Shown here piece by piece: positions 1 through 6,478 of a stretch of DNA of 7,108 nucleotides (position 1 is the stretch's first letter; every line of letters starts with the position of its first letter). A program made the translations under genes and the position numbers. Source of the DNA: Alphaproteobacteria bacterium. Lineage in GTDB: Bacteria > Pseudomonadota > Alphaproteobacteria > Micropepsales > Micropepsaceae. The stretch is from positions 1 through 7,108 of the forward strand of contig JAICVV010000105.1 of assembly GCA_025935155.1 (NCBI GenBank), read 5' to 3'. The notes below the pieces were generated by a model. That model worked only from the letters and a program-made list of their open reading frames with translations. It made no database searches and was not told the origin of the DNA.

Positions 1-822
1 ATGTGCGCTGACCAGCGTGTCGGCCACCTGGCTCAATTCATCCACATAGGCACGCAATTCCTTGGCACCAAGCGCGCAGTTCAGGCCCACAGCAAACGGC
101 CGCGCGTGGCGTACCGAGTGCCAGAAGGCTTCCGCCGTCTGGCCGGTCAAGGTACGGCCGGAGAGGTCGGTGATGGTGCCGGAAATCCAGAAGGGCAGGC
201 GCGTGCCAAGTTCCTCGAACACTTCTTCCGCCGCATAGATCGCCGCTTTGGCGTTCAGCGTGTCGAAGATCGTTTCGATCATCAGCAGATCCGCGCCGCC
301 TTTGATCAGCCCGCGCGTGGCGTCGCGATAAGTTGCGCGCAATTCGTCGAAGCCGACGTTGCGGAAACCGGGATCGTTCACGTCCGGCGAAATGGAGGCC
401 GTGCGATTGGTCGGGCTCAGCACGCCGGCGACAAAACGCGGCCGTTCTTGCGTCGACCGCTCGTCGCAAACCTCGCGTGCCAGCCGCGCGCCTGTCTTGC
501 ACAACTCGCCCACGAGATGTGACAGCCCGTAGTCGCCCTGCGAGGATGCAGCGGAGGTGAAGGTGTTGGTTTCGATGATGTCCGCGCCCGCCGACAGATA
601 CAGATGACCGATTTCGCGAATGAGATCGGGGCGTGTCAGGGTCAGGACATCGATGTTGCCTTTGAGATCGTGTCCGTGATGGGCAAAGCGCTCCCCGCGA
701 AAATCCGCTTCGCTCAGGCCGTAGCCCTGGATCATCACGCCCCAGCTGCCATCGAGCAGCAGAATGCGCCGCTCGGCTTCTGCCTTCAGCCAGGCAAAGC
801 GCAATTCACGTGTCCAACTCAT
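1..822 (-). CDS. metH: Methionine synthase, N-terminal homocysteine methyltransferase domain (partial, 3' end outside window)
   Basis: Cobalamin-dependent methionine synthase; this domain binds zinc and homocysteine and accepts the methyl group passed via cobalamin from 5-methyltetrahydrofolate. The 274 visible residues begin MSWTREL and follow the E. coli MetH N-terminus closely as I recall it: [12 protein letters not shown] (21-32), ADFRGERF (39-46), DLKGNIDVL (52-60), [10 protein letters not shown] (79-88), [20 protein letters not shown] (132-151), [13 protein letters not shown] (182-194), [17 protein letters not shown] (213-229) and GLNCALG (246-252). Cys249 matches the first zinc ligand (E. 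coli Cys247); the following Cys-Cys pair would lie beyond the window. The start ATG at 822 overlaps the metF stop as ATGA and has AGAGG (830-834) seven bases upstream. Many alphaproteobacteria carry this domain as a separate protein of about 350 residues, with the folate, cobalamin and activation domains in the next gene. Whether this one is split or full length cannot be seen here. Confidence 0.95.
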   Translation of the reverse strand, partial: MSWTRELRFAWLKAEAERRILLLDGSWGVMIQGYGLSEADFRGERFAHHGHDLKGNIDVLTLTRPDLIREIGHLYLSAGADIIETNTFTSAASSQGDYGLSHLVGELCKTGARLAREVCDERSTQERPRFVAGVLSPTNRTASISPDVNDPGFRNVGFDELRATYRDATRGLIKGGADLLMIETIFDTLNAKAAIYAAEEVFEELGTRLPFWISGTITDLSGRTLTGQTAEAFWHSVRHARPFAVGLNCALGAKELRAYVDELSQVADTLVSAH

Positions 823-1715
823 GCGGCGGCCTCTGCGGGAATTGCGCGCGGCTGAATGCCCAGCAGCCGGCACGCGGCGTAGGTGAGATCGGCCTGATTC
901 AAAGTGTAGAAGTGGAACTGGTCGAAGCCTTCGGCCAGCAGCTCTTCTACCTGCTCCGCTAGCACGGCGGCCGAAATCAGCTTGCGGCTTTCGGCATCGT
1001 CCTCCAGCCCGTCGTACACGCGGTTCAGCCATTCGGGGACGCGCACCCCCGCTTTCGCCGCCATGCGCCGCACGCCTTTGATATTGGTGCTCGGCATGAT
1101 GCCGGGAATGATCGGCACGCCGATGCCCCGCCTTCGCACCAGATCGCGGAAGCGCGCAATCACGCCGGAGTCGAAGCCGAATTGCGTGATGGCGCGCGAG
1201 GCGCCTGCGTCGACCTTGGCGCGCAACAATTCCATGTCGTGATCGAGCGACGGCGAATCCGGATGACACTCCGGATAGGCGGAAACGGAAATCTCGAACG
1301 GCGCAATTGTGCGAATATCAGCGATCATTGCCGGCGTGGAGGCGTAGCCGCTTGCATGTGCGCAGTACGCGGAAGCATCCGGCATGTCGCCGCGCAGGAG
1401 CACCATGTGGCGCACGCCGATGGCCCAATAGCTCGCCACAATCTCGCGAATTTCCTCGCGCGCAGCCGCGACACAGGTGAGGTGCGCGGCGGGGGTGAGC
1501 GTCGTCTCCTTCACGATGCGCTCGACCGTCGCGTGGGTGCGTTCTCGCGTGGAGCCGCCGGCGCCATAGGTGACCGACACGAAGGTGGGCGCGAGCGGCT
1601 CAAGCCGCCGGATAGCCCGCCACAGCTGCTCTTCCATCTCCGCCGTGCGCGGGGGAAAGAACTCGAACGAAACTTTCAGCGGCCGATTGTGCGCGGCGAG
1701 GCGTTGCAGGCTCAT
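819..1715 (-). CDS. metF: 5,10-methylenetetrahydrofolate reductase
   Basis: FAD-dependent cytoplasmic enzyme that reduces 5,10-methylene-THF to 5-methyl-THF, the methyl donor for the MetH product encoded next. About 298 residues, the same size as bacterial MetF (E. coli 296). Visible family motifs: FEFFPPRT (17-24, with E18 matching the catalytic Glu28 of E. coli), [14 protein letters not shown] (about 47-60), HLTCV (about 78-82), LLRGD (about 106-110, with Asp110 matching the flavin-tuning Asp120), the AYPECHPDS segment (about 146-154), ITQFGFD (about 176-182), PIIPGIMP (about 201-208) and the C-terminal FHFYTLN (about 267-273). No key residue is missing. The ATG at 1715 overlaps the TGA of the upstream regulator and has a strong GGAGG (1720-1724) four bases ahead, so translation is probably coupled. 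Its own TGA overlaps the metH ATG in the same way. Confidence 0.97.
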   Translation of the reverse strand: MSLQRLAAHNRPLKVSFEFFPPRTAEMEEQLWRAIRRLEPLAPTFVSVTYGAGGSTRERTHATVERIVKETTLTPAAHLTCVAAAREEIREIVASYWAIGVRHMVLLRGDMPDASAYCAHASGYASTPAMIADIRTIAPFEISVSAYPECHPDSPSLDHDMELLRAKVDAGASRAITQFGFDSGVIARFRDLVRRRGIGVPIIPGIMPSTNIKGVRRMAAKAGVRVPEWLNRVYDGLEDDAESRKLISAAVLAEQVEELLAEGFDQFHFYTLNQADLTYAACRLLGIQPRAIPAEAAA

Positions 1716-2698
1716 GCCGCCTCCGCCGCGCTTCTCGCGCTCTGCGCCTGCGCCATCCAGATTTTGACAGTGAGTTTCGGCTCGCCTGCGCTACTTTGCT
1801 CCGGTTCGATGGTTTCCACCTGCATCGGCGAAAGCCCCGCCGCCGCGAACCAGCTTTCGACTTCGCGATCCGAAAATCCCAGCCGCCGGTGCGAAAGCTC
1901 CGTGCGCAGGAATTCCAGTTCGTGCGGCGCGAAGTCGGCGATCAGCAACCGCCCGCCGGGCTTCAGCACGCGCGCCACTTCCGCAACGGCGGCCTGCGGC
2001 TCGTCGAGATAGTGCAGCACTTGGTGAAACAGCGCGGCATCGAAGCCGCTTTCCAGCGTCGCTGTGCGAAATGGCAATCGATAGATATCGGCCAATCGAA
2101 TCTGGCAATGTTGCGCGCCGGCGCGCTCCAGCCGGTGGCGCGCAATGGCAAGCATTTCCGGACTTACGTCCACGCCCACGCCGCGCCGGATGTGCGGCGC
2201 GAGCAGTTCCAGCATGCGACCCGTGCCTGTTCCGGCATCGAGCAGGGAATCGATGCGTGCGCCGCCCAGTGCGCGCAGCACCGCGCTTTCCACATTTCGC
2301 TCCGGCGCGTGCAGCGAGCGAAGCCGCTCCCAGTCCGGAGCATTCGCACGGAAGAATTTCGCAGCGGCTTCGGCGCGTGCAGCGCGGACATTCGCCAGCC
2401 GCTCCCGATCGCCTTCGAAAACCGATCGATCCGCAAGCGGCAATGCGCTCAGCGCTCTGGCGAAGCTGGCGCTTAGCGGAGCATCGCTCAGGCGATGAAA
2501 CACCCAGCTGCCCTCCTTGAATCGCTCCAGCAGGCCGGCCTCGCAAAGCAGCTTCAGGTGGCGGGACACACGTGGCTGGCTCTGGCGCAAAATTGTAGTC
2601 AGCTCCGTCACTGTCAGCTCAGCCTCGCTGAGCAGGAAAAGCAGGCGCAGGCGGGTGGGGTCCGCAGCGCCCTGCAGCATCGAAAGCAGCTGATCCAT
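1712..2698 (-). CDS. ArsR-family HTH regulator fused to a SAM-dependent methyltransferase-like domain
   Basis: Probable autoregulator of the metF-metH operon. From ATG 2698 it has 328 residues. Residues 1-95 form an ArsR winged helix-turn-helix (ADPTRLRLLFLLS at 12-24; recognition helix about SQPRVSRHLKLL at 40-51; wing around 57-70). Residues about 145-315 form a class I methyltransferase fold: motif I LLDAGTGTGR (152-161), GVDVSPEML (175-183), LADIYRLPF (202-210) and LKPGGRLLIADF (245-256). The metal-binding ELCVCDL of classical ArsR proteins reads ELTVTEL here (27-33), so it is unlikely to sense metal. The family precedent is SahR, an ArsR-type S-adenosylhomocysteine-responsive regulator of methionine genes; a SAM or SAH effector here is inference. 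A GTG in frame at 2707 would add three residues but lies inside the operator palindrome; I prefer the ATG. Neither start has a clear Shine-Dalgarno, consistent with a leaderless mRNA. A plain methyltransferase role is not excluded. Confidence 0.9.
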   Translation of the reverse strand: MDQLLSMLQGAADPTRLRLLFLLSEAELTVTELTTILRQSQPRVSRHLKLLCEAGLLERFKEGSWVFHRLSDAPLSASFARALSALPLADRSVFEGDRERLANVRAARAEAAAKFFRANAPDWERLRSLHAPERNVESAVLRALGGARIDSLLDAGTGTGRMLELLAPHIRRGVGVDVSPEMLAIARHRLERAGAQHCQIRLADIYRLPFRTATLESGFDAALFHQVLHYLDEPQAAVAEVARVLKPGGRLLIADFAPHELEFLRTELSHRRLGFSDREVESWFAAAGLSPMQVETIEPEQSSAGEPKLTVKIWMAQAQSARSAAEAA

Positions 2699-2701
2699 GT
2701 C

Positions 2702-2729
2702 AAACACATAAACATATCTTTATGTGTTT
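2702..2729. promoter_or_regulatory. 28-bp palindromic operator of the methionine operon
   Basis: Inverted repeat with 11-base arms AAACACATAAA (2702-2712) and TTTATGTGTTT (2719-2729) around the centre CATATC (2713-2718). The centre contains self-complementary ATAT, so the whole 28 bp is symmetric except for one central C/C pair. It is strikingly AT-rich in GC-rich surroundings and ends three bases before the regulator ATG. Size and symmetry suit a dimeric ArsR-type repressor. That the adjacent regulator binds it is inference from position. Confidence 0.8.
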
Positions 2730-2735
2730 ATGCAA
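2707..2735 (-). promoter_or_regulatory. Putative promoter of the regulator-metF-metH operon
   Basis: On the minus strand a -35-like TTGCAT (2735-2730), an exact 17-base spacer (2729-2713) and a -10-like TTTATG (2712-2707) can be read. The -10 ends eight bases before ATG 2698, so transcription would start at or within a few bases of the start codon. This fits the missing Shine-Dalgarno and suggests a leaderless transcript. The operator palindrome covers the spacer and the -10, so a bound repressor would block RNA polymerase. The -10 matches the consensus only 3 of 6. Confidence 0.4.
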
Positions 2736-2740
2736 GCGCC

Positions 2741-2756
2741 GTGGCTGAGGAGCCAC
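2741..2756. other. Small perfect hairpin in the divergent intergenic region
   Basis: GTGGCT (2741-2746) and AGCCAC (2751-2756) form a perfect 6-bp stem around GAGG. It lies upstream of the presumed methionine-operon promoter, so it would not be in that mRNA, and upstream of any likely mlaA start site. No T-run follows on either strand, so it is not an intrinsic terminator. It could be a minor protein-binding site or chance. Confidence 0.3.
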
Positions 2757-2806
2757 CCGGTGCCTCGAAATGTATCACCGGCAAAGTTAATGGCGTGGGC
2801 CAACCC

Positions 2807-2837
2807 TTGATTTCGGCACTGTTCTCCCAACTATTCT
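2807..2837 (+). promoter_or_regulatory. Possible mlaA promoter
   Basis: TTGATT (2807-2812) resembles a -35 box and TATTCT (2832-2837) a -10 box. The 19-base spacer is longer than ideal. Transcription would begin near 2844, giving a leader of about 70 bases before mlaA. The rest of the 2699-2912 gap holds only the divergent operator/promoter and a small hairpin. Confidence 0.3.
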
Positions 2838-2912
2838 CCTGTGATCGTTCCGCGCGTGCGCCAGAAGCAGGATCTGCGCGTTTCGTGAGCGGTATTTGGG
2901 TAATGGTGGTGC

Positions 2913-3638
2913 ATGCGGGGATTGTTTTCGGCTGTGGGCGCCGGTGCGGCGCTGTTGCTTGCGGGCTGCGTAACCGCGCCCGATCCGTCCGGCGCGAACG
3001 ATCCGTATGAATCGTTCAACCGGCAGGTGTTTGACTTCAACCATAAAGTCGATCGCGCGGTCATCAAGCCGGTGGCGGAAACCTACGTGCAGGTCGTGCC
3101 GGATTTCGCGCGCGACGATCTTCACAATTTCTTCGTCAATCTCGATCTGCCGATCACGTTCGCGAACGATATCCTGCAGGGTGAACCGGAGCGCGGCAGC
3201 GAAACGTTCCTGCGCTTTACCGTCAATTCGACCATTGGACTGGGTGGCCTGATGGATGTGGCCACCAAGGAATTTCATATGCCGTTCCACACGGAAGATT
3301 TCGGCCAGACATTGGCGGTCTGGGGTGTGGAGGAAGGTCCTTATCTCGTACTGCCGATCGCCGGTCCCGATCCGCCGCGTGACATCACCGGACAAGTGGT
3401 CGATATCTTCCTCGATCCGTGGACGTACTGGCCGCACTTCCGCGGAAAGTTCTGGTGGTCGGCGGGAAAGAGCGTGCTCCAGGGAATCGATTTGCGGGCG
3501 CGCAATCTCGAAAGCCTGGAATCGATCGAGCGGCAATCGATCGATCTTTATGCCTCGATCCGTAGCCTTTATCGCCAGAATCGAAATAACGAAATCCGCA
3601 ATGGCAAGCCGGACGTAACGAACCTGCCAAACCTATAA
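2913..3638 (+). CDS. mlaA: MlaA (VacJ) family outer-membrane lipoprotein of phospholipid asymmetry maintenance
   Basis: MlaA sits in the outer membrane and removes mislocalised phospholipids from the outer leaflet, handing them to periplasmic MlaC. The 241-residue product (E. coli about 250) opens with a short lipoprotein signal and lipobox LLAGC (15-19); Cys19 is the lipidation site and the +2 residue is Val, not the inner-membrane-retention Asp. Family features follow: DPYESFNRQVFDFN (30-43), RFTVNSTIGLGGLMD (101-115), a DFGQTLAVWGV segment (129-139), GPYLVLPIAGPDPPRD (142-157) and a DPWTYW segment (168-173). ATG 2913 is the first start after an in-frame TAA at 2901; a weak G-rich stretch upstream is the only ribosome-site candidate. 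mlaC follows after 71 bases, so the two probably share a transcript. No MlaFEDB genes are in the window. Confidence 0.95.
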   Translation: MRGLFSAVGAGAALLLAGCVTAPDPSGANDPYESFNRQVFDFNHKVDRAVIKPVAETYVQVVPDFARDDLHNFFVNLDLPITFANDILQGEPERGSETFLRFTVNSTIGLGGLMDVATKEFHMPFHTEDFGQTLAVWGVEEGPYLVLPIAGPDPPRDITGQVVDIFLDPWTYWPHFRGKFWWSAGKSVLQGIDLRARNLESLESIERQSIDLYASIRSLYRQNRNNEIRNGKPDVTNLPNL

Positions 3639-3646
3639 AAGCGTTG

Positions 3647-3679
3647 GGGTGGCTGCCGCAACGTTTGCGGCAGGCACCC
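3647..3679 (+). other. Strong hairpin between mlaA and mlaC
   Basis: Arms GGGTGGCTGCCGCAA (3647-3661) and TTGCGGCAGGCACCC (3665-3679) pair over 15 bases with a single mismatch, with a 3-base CGT loop. It starts nine bases after the mlaA stop. The bases after it (ATCGGCGG) have no T-run, so it is not a typical intrinsic terminator. It may protect the mlaA mRNA 3' end, partly attenuate transcription into mlaC, or slow ribosome access; these roles are inference. Confidence 0.7.
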
Positions 3680-3709
3680 ATCGGCGGATGAAACAATTGG
3701 GATATTGCT

Positions 3710-4363
3710 ATGCCGAAGTTCGTGAACTCGATCTACACATTCATCGTCGGGGCCATTGCAGTTGCCCTGCTTGCGCTAACCGCATTTGCTTCCCCAGCCG
3801 CTGCAAGCACTGCGGCCGAGGCCTTCGTGCAAAGCAATGTGCAGCGCGGCTTGCAGATTTTGAACAATGCGAGCCTTAGCAAAGAGCAGCGGCAGGAGCA
3901 GTTTCGCGCGTTTCTGGTGACGTTGACGGACCTTCGGCGCATCGCGCTGTACACGCTGGGGCCGGCTCGCCGCACGGCTTCGGCTGCCGATCAGGATGCT
4001 TTTGTCGAAGCCTTTCGCAATTACGCATTCGCCGTCTATGGCGCGGAGTTCTCCAAATACAGCGGCCAGACCCTTCGCGTGACCGGTTCGATGCAGCGCG
4101 CCCCCGGCGACGAACTGGTGCGCACGGTGCTGGTGGATCCGCAAGCGCCGGCCGGCCAGCAGCCGATCGAAGTGGATTTTCGCGTCTATAACAGCGGCGG
4201 CAAATTCAGCGTTGTCGATATCGTGGTCGCCGGACTCGATCTGGCCATCACCGAGCAGGATGATTTCAGCTCCTTCCTCGCCCAGCATAATGGAGACCTG
4301 AAGGCGCTGATCGCGAACCTGCGCCAGCGTACCGCGCGCGTGCGTTCAACGGGGCGTATATAG
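3710..4363 (+). CDS. mlaC: MlaC (Ttg2D) family periplasmic phospholipid carrier
   Basis: Soluble periplasmic carrier that shuttles phospholipids between MlaA at the outer membrane and the MlaFEDB ABC complex in the inner membrane. The 217-residue product (E. coli MlaC about 211) has a signal peptide: hydrophobic core FIVGAIAVALLALTAF (11-26) and a probable type I cleavage after ASPAAAS (27-33). The mature part matches the Tol_Tol_Ttg2 family in length and order: an N-terminal helical region with LRRIALYTLG (75-84), FVEAFRNYAFAVYGAEFSKY (98-117), LRVTGSM (122-128), VDFRVYNSGGKFSVVDIVVA (155-174) and the closing DFSSFLAQHNGDLKALIANL (185-204). GGGA (3699-3702) lies seven bases before ATG 3710. 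Some alphaproteobacterial homologues near hopanoid genes are called HpnM; no hopanoid gene is visible, and pairing with mlaA favours MlaC. Confidence 0.88.
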   Translation: MPKFVNSIYTFIVGAIAVALLALTAFASPAAASTAAEAFVQSNVQRGLQILNNASLSKEQRQEQFRAFLVTLTDLRRIALYTLGPARRTASAADQDAFVEAFRNYAFAVYGAEFSKYSGQTLRVTGSMQRAPGDELVRTVLVDPQAPAGQQPIEVDFRVYNSGGKFSVVDIVVAGLDLAITEQDDFSSFLAQHNGDLKALIANLRQRTARVRSTGRI

Positions 4364-4371
4364 ATTATACT
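4345..4371 (+). promoter_or_regulatory. Possible abrB-like gene promoter with overlapping inverted repeat
   Basis: TATACT (4366-4371) matches five of six -10 consensus bases. The best upstream box, TTCAAC (4345-4350), is weak and at a 15-base spacing. Transcription would start near 4378, about 40 bases before ATG 4417. An inverted repeat, GTATA (4356-4360) and TATAC (4366-4370), overlaps the -10 and the mlaC stop codon and could be an autoregulatory site, as is common for antitoxin-type AbrB proteins. Short arms make chance a real possibility. Confidence 0.35.
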
Positions 4372-4416
4372 CTCGCTTGAATTGACTTTTCGCCGTTAGT
4401 GCGACCTGAGTGTGTA

Positions 4417-4692
4417 ATGGCAACGGCGGTGACAGCCAAAGGACAGGTCACGCTTCCGAAGACTGTGCGCGATGCTACCGGCGTCAAACCTGGCGACAGG
4501 GTCGAAGTGCGCGCAACGGCAGCCGGTACTATCGTGATTGAAAAGTACGGCGCGATGAGCGAATACAAAAAGCGCCTGTATGAAGTGGCGGAACGGAGAA
4601 CGATCCGTGGTATTACCGGCGACGAGCTGATGGAAATGACGCGCGGATACAGTGAAGATTACCCGCAGAAAAAATCCACTTCCGGAACCTAA
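4417..4692 (+). CDS. AbrB/MazE/SpoVT-type DNA-binding protein, solitary antitoxin-like
   Basis: Small swapped-hairpin DNA-binding protein of 91 residues. The N-terminal 45 or so are a typical AbrB/MazE domain: TAKGQVTLPKTVRDATGVKP (6-25) followed by GDRVEV and TIVIEKY. The tail contains TGDELMEMTRG, resembling the TxDEIMxLTRG ending of many type II antitoxins that pair with PIN-domain toxins. Antitoxins usually have the toxin gene overlapping or next downstream, but here the convergent ettA gene begins its 3' end 13 bases away and no toxin is visible. It may be an orphan antitoxin or a plain transcription regulator. ATG 4417 is chosen because the domain begins there; a GTG at 4399 would add six unlikely residues. 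TGAG about six bases upstream is a weak ribosome site. My hand count gives about 55% GC, falling to about 48% at the 3' end. Confidence 0.85.
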   Translation: MATAVTAKGQVTLPKTVRDATGVKPGDRVEVRATAAGTIVIEKYGAMSEYKKRLYEVAERRTIRGITGDELMEMTRGYSEDYPQKKSTSGT

Positions 4693-4705
4693 AGCCGGTC
4701 GCGAA

Positions 4706-6364
4706 TTAAGCCCGCGCGAAGCGCTTGTATTTGAGGCGGTGCGGCTGGTCGGCTTCGATGCCAAGGCGGCGTTTGCGGTCCGCTTCGTAATCGGCGTAGT
4801 TGCCCTCGAACCATTCCACATGGCTGTCGCCTTCGAACGCCAGCATGTGCGTGGCGATGCGATCGAGGAACCAGCGATCGTGGCTGATGATCATCGCGCA
4901 GCCGGCGAAATCTTCCAGCGCCGCTTCCAGCGCCCGCAAGGTTTCCACATCCAGATCGTTGGTGGGTTCGTCGAGCAACAGCAGATTGGCGCCACCGCGC
5001 AACAGCTTCGCCAAGTGTACGCGATTGCGCTCGCCGCCGGATAGGAGCCCAACCTTCTTCTGCTGATCGCCGCCGCGGAAATTGAACGCGCCAACATAGG
5101 CGCGGCTGTTCATCTTTGTCTTGCCGAATTCGAGAATATCGGTGCCGCCGGAGATTTCTTCCCAAACCGTCTTGTCGGGATCGAGCGCTTCGCGCGATTG
5201 GTCTACGTAGCCGATCTCTACGGTGTCGCCGATGCGCAAATTCCCGCCGTCCGGCTTCTCCTGCCCGGTGAGGATGCGGAAAAGCGTCGTCTTGCCGGCG
5301 CCGTTGGGTCCGATCACGCCCACAATGCCGCCAGGCGGCAGATTGAAATTCAGATTTTCGAACAGCAGGCGATCGCCATAGGCCTTCTCGACACCCTCCG
5401 CTTCCACCACGACGTTGCCGAGGCGCTCGGAAATGGGAATAAGAATCTGCGCCGGCCCTTGCCGCTGCTCCTGGGATTTCGCCAGCAATTCTTCGTAGGA
5501 TTGTATGCGCGCTTTGGACTTCGCCTGCCGCGCCTTGGGCGATTTTGAGATCCACTCGCGCTCGCGGGCGATAGTGCGTTCGCGGGCTTCTTCTTCTTTG
5601 CCTTCCTGCTGGAGGCGCTTGTCCTGAATCTCCAGGAACGAAGTGTAGTTGCCTTCGTGCGGGATGCCGCGGCCGCGATCCAATTCCAGAATCCATCTCG
5701 TCACATTATCGAGGAAGTAGCGGTCGTGCGTGACGAGGATCACGCAGCCTTTGTATTCGCGGAGCGTGTGCTCGAGCCACGCGACGGACTCCGCGTCGAG
5801 ATGGTTGGTCGGCTCATCGAGCAGCAGAATGTCCGGCGCATCGAGCAGCAATTTGCAGAGCGCCACGCGCCGCTTCTCGCCGCCGGACAATTTGCTGACA
5901 TCCGCATCCGGCTCCGGGCAGCGCAGCGCGTCCATCGCCTGCTCGACCTGGCTGTCGAGATCCCACAGGCCGGCGGCGTCGATCTTGTCTTGCAGCGCCG
6001 CCATTTCATCGGCGGTTTCATCGGAATAGTTCGCGGCGATTTCGTTGTAGCGGTCGACCAGCGCTTTCTTCTTGGCCACGCCTTCCATCACGTTGCCGAG
6101 CACATCTTTCGTTGGATTTAGTTCCGGCTCCTGCGGCAAATAGCCGGTGCGAATGCCGTCCGCTGCCCACGCCTCGCCGGTGAATTCCTTGTCCTGCCCA
6201 GCCATGATGCGCATGAGCGTGGACTTGCCGGAGCCGTTCACGCCTACAATGCCGATCTTCGCGCCGGGATAGAACGACAGCCAGATGTCCTTCAGCACCT
6301 GGCGGCCGCCGGGATAGGTCTTCGAAAGACCCTTCATCACAAATACGTATTGCGGCCCGGCCAT
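4706..6364 (-). CDS. ettA: Energy-dependent translational throttle protein EttA (ABC-F ATPase)
   Basis: ABC-F protein that binds the ribosomal E site and gates the first steps of elongation according to the ATP/ADP ratio; cytoplasmic, no membrane segments. The 552 residues equal E. coli EttA (555). Two ATPase domains are intact. Domain 1: Walker [10 protein letters not shown] (41-49), signature LSGGE (159-163), Walker B with [10 protein letters not shown] (181-190), catalytic Glu184 and H-loop THD (His213). Domain 2: Walker [10 protein letters not shown] (352-360), LSGGE (441-445), [10 protein letters not shown] (463-472), catalytic Glu466 and SHD (His495). An arm insertion spans roughly 90-140, and the charged interdomain linker roughly 240-315. 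The C-terminus ends [11 protein letters not shown], close to the usual EttA ending. AGAGAG lies just before ATG 6364. It is convergent with the AbrB-type gene, 13 bases apart. No sign of transfer or damage. Confidence 0.97.
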   Translation of the reverse strand: MAGPQYVFVMKGLSKTYPGGRQVLKDIWLSFYPGAKIGIVGVNGSGKSTLMRIMAGQDKEFTGEAWAADGIRTGYLPQEPELNPTKDVLGNVMEGVAKKKALVDRYNEIAANYSDETADEMAALQDKIDAAGLWDLDSQVEQAMDALRCPEPDADVSKLSGGEKRRVALCKLLLDAPDILLLDEPTNHLDAESVAWLEHTLREYKGCVILVTHDRYFLDNVTRWILELDRGRGIPHEGNYTSFLEIQDKRLQQEGKEEEARERTIAREREWISKSPKARQAKSKARIQSYEELLAKSQEQRQGPAQILIPISERLGNVVVEAEGVEKAYGDRLLFENLNFNLPPGGIVGVIGPNGAGKTTLFRILTGQEKPDGGNLRIGDTVEIGYVDQSREALDPDKTVWEEISGGTDILEFGKTKMNSRAYVGAFNFRGGDQQKKVGLLSGGERNRVHLAKLLRGGANLLLLDEPTNDLDVETLRALEAALEDFAGCAMIISHDRWFLDRIATHMLAFEGDSHVEWFEGNYADYEADRKRRLGIEADQPHRLKYKRFARA

Positions 6365-6394
6365 GGCTCTCTACCCGTCGTTCTGAATGGAAGC

Positions 6395-6412
6395 CGCGCC
6401 TTCTAGGGCGCG
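6395..6412 (-). other. Hairpin in the ettA leader
   Basis: CGCGCC (6395-6400) and GGCGCG (6407-6412) form a perfect 6-bp GC-only stem around a 6-base loop, 31 bases before the ettA start codon. It partly overlaps the possible ettA -10 box, so it would be only partly in the mRNA if that promoter is right. A regulatory role is speculative. Confidence 0.35.
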
Positions 6413-6428
6413 ATCCCCTCAGCGACAA
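6400..6428 (-). promoter_or_regulatory. Possible ettA promoter
   Basis: On the minus strand TTGTCG (6428-6423), a 17-base spacer and TAGAAG (6405-6400, four of six matches) form a weak sigma-70-like promoter. It begins right after the T-run of the upstream terminator, a sensible place for an independent ettA promoter. The start site would be near 6393. Confidence 0.25.
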
Positions 6429-6430
6429 GC

Positions 6431-6459
6431 AAAAAAGCCGGATGCGTTTGCCGGTCCGG
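6431..6459 (-). terminator. Rho-independent terminator after the beta-domain protein gene
   Basis: Read on the minus strand, CCGGA (6459-6455) pairs with TCCGG (6442-6438) and, after one C, is followed by six T (6436-6431). The stem is only 5 bp with a 12-base loop; an alternative stem uses CCGG at 6454-6451. It lies 20 bases after the stop at 6479, the expected place. The T-run is the strongest part of the case. Confidence 0.5.
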
Positions 6460-6478
6460 AACGTGCCGAGCGAGAAAC

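Noticed and set aside
1..522. Plus-strand frame at the window start
   Set aside because: Opposite strand of metH, whose protein matches MetH along its whole visible length.
1182..2012. Long open frame on the plus strand opposite metF and the regulator (276 codons)
   Set aside because: It is antisense to two clear genes, resembles no family, and has the Arg/Ala/His-rich composition typical of GC-rich shadow frames.
2736..2790. SAM-II or SAH riboswitch upstream of the methionine operon
   Set aside because: Hairpins such as GTGGCT/AGCCAC are present, but I cannot find the conserved core of either riboswitch, and the likely transcription start is downstream of this stretch.
2495..3010. Plus-strand frame across the divergent intergenic region
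   Set aside because: It starts inside the regulator on the opposite strand, runs through the operator and overlaps mlaA out of frame, with no recognisable domain.
3520..3544. Direct repeat AATCGATCGA (3520-3529 and 3535-3544) inside mlaA
   Set aside because: It encodes the in-frame segment ESIERQSIDL and the short motif is likely to arise by chance in coding sequence.
4689..5696. 335-codon minus-strand frame inside ettA
   Set aside because: It is an out-of-frame reading of ettA; the overlapping EttA protein has all ABC-F motifs and full length.
6437..6460. GCCGGATGCG resembling an enterobacterial REP element
   Set aside because: Only about ten bases match, the rest of the REP palindrome is absent, and the T-run makes a terminator the better explanation.
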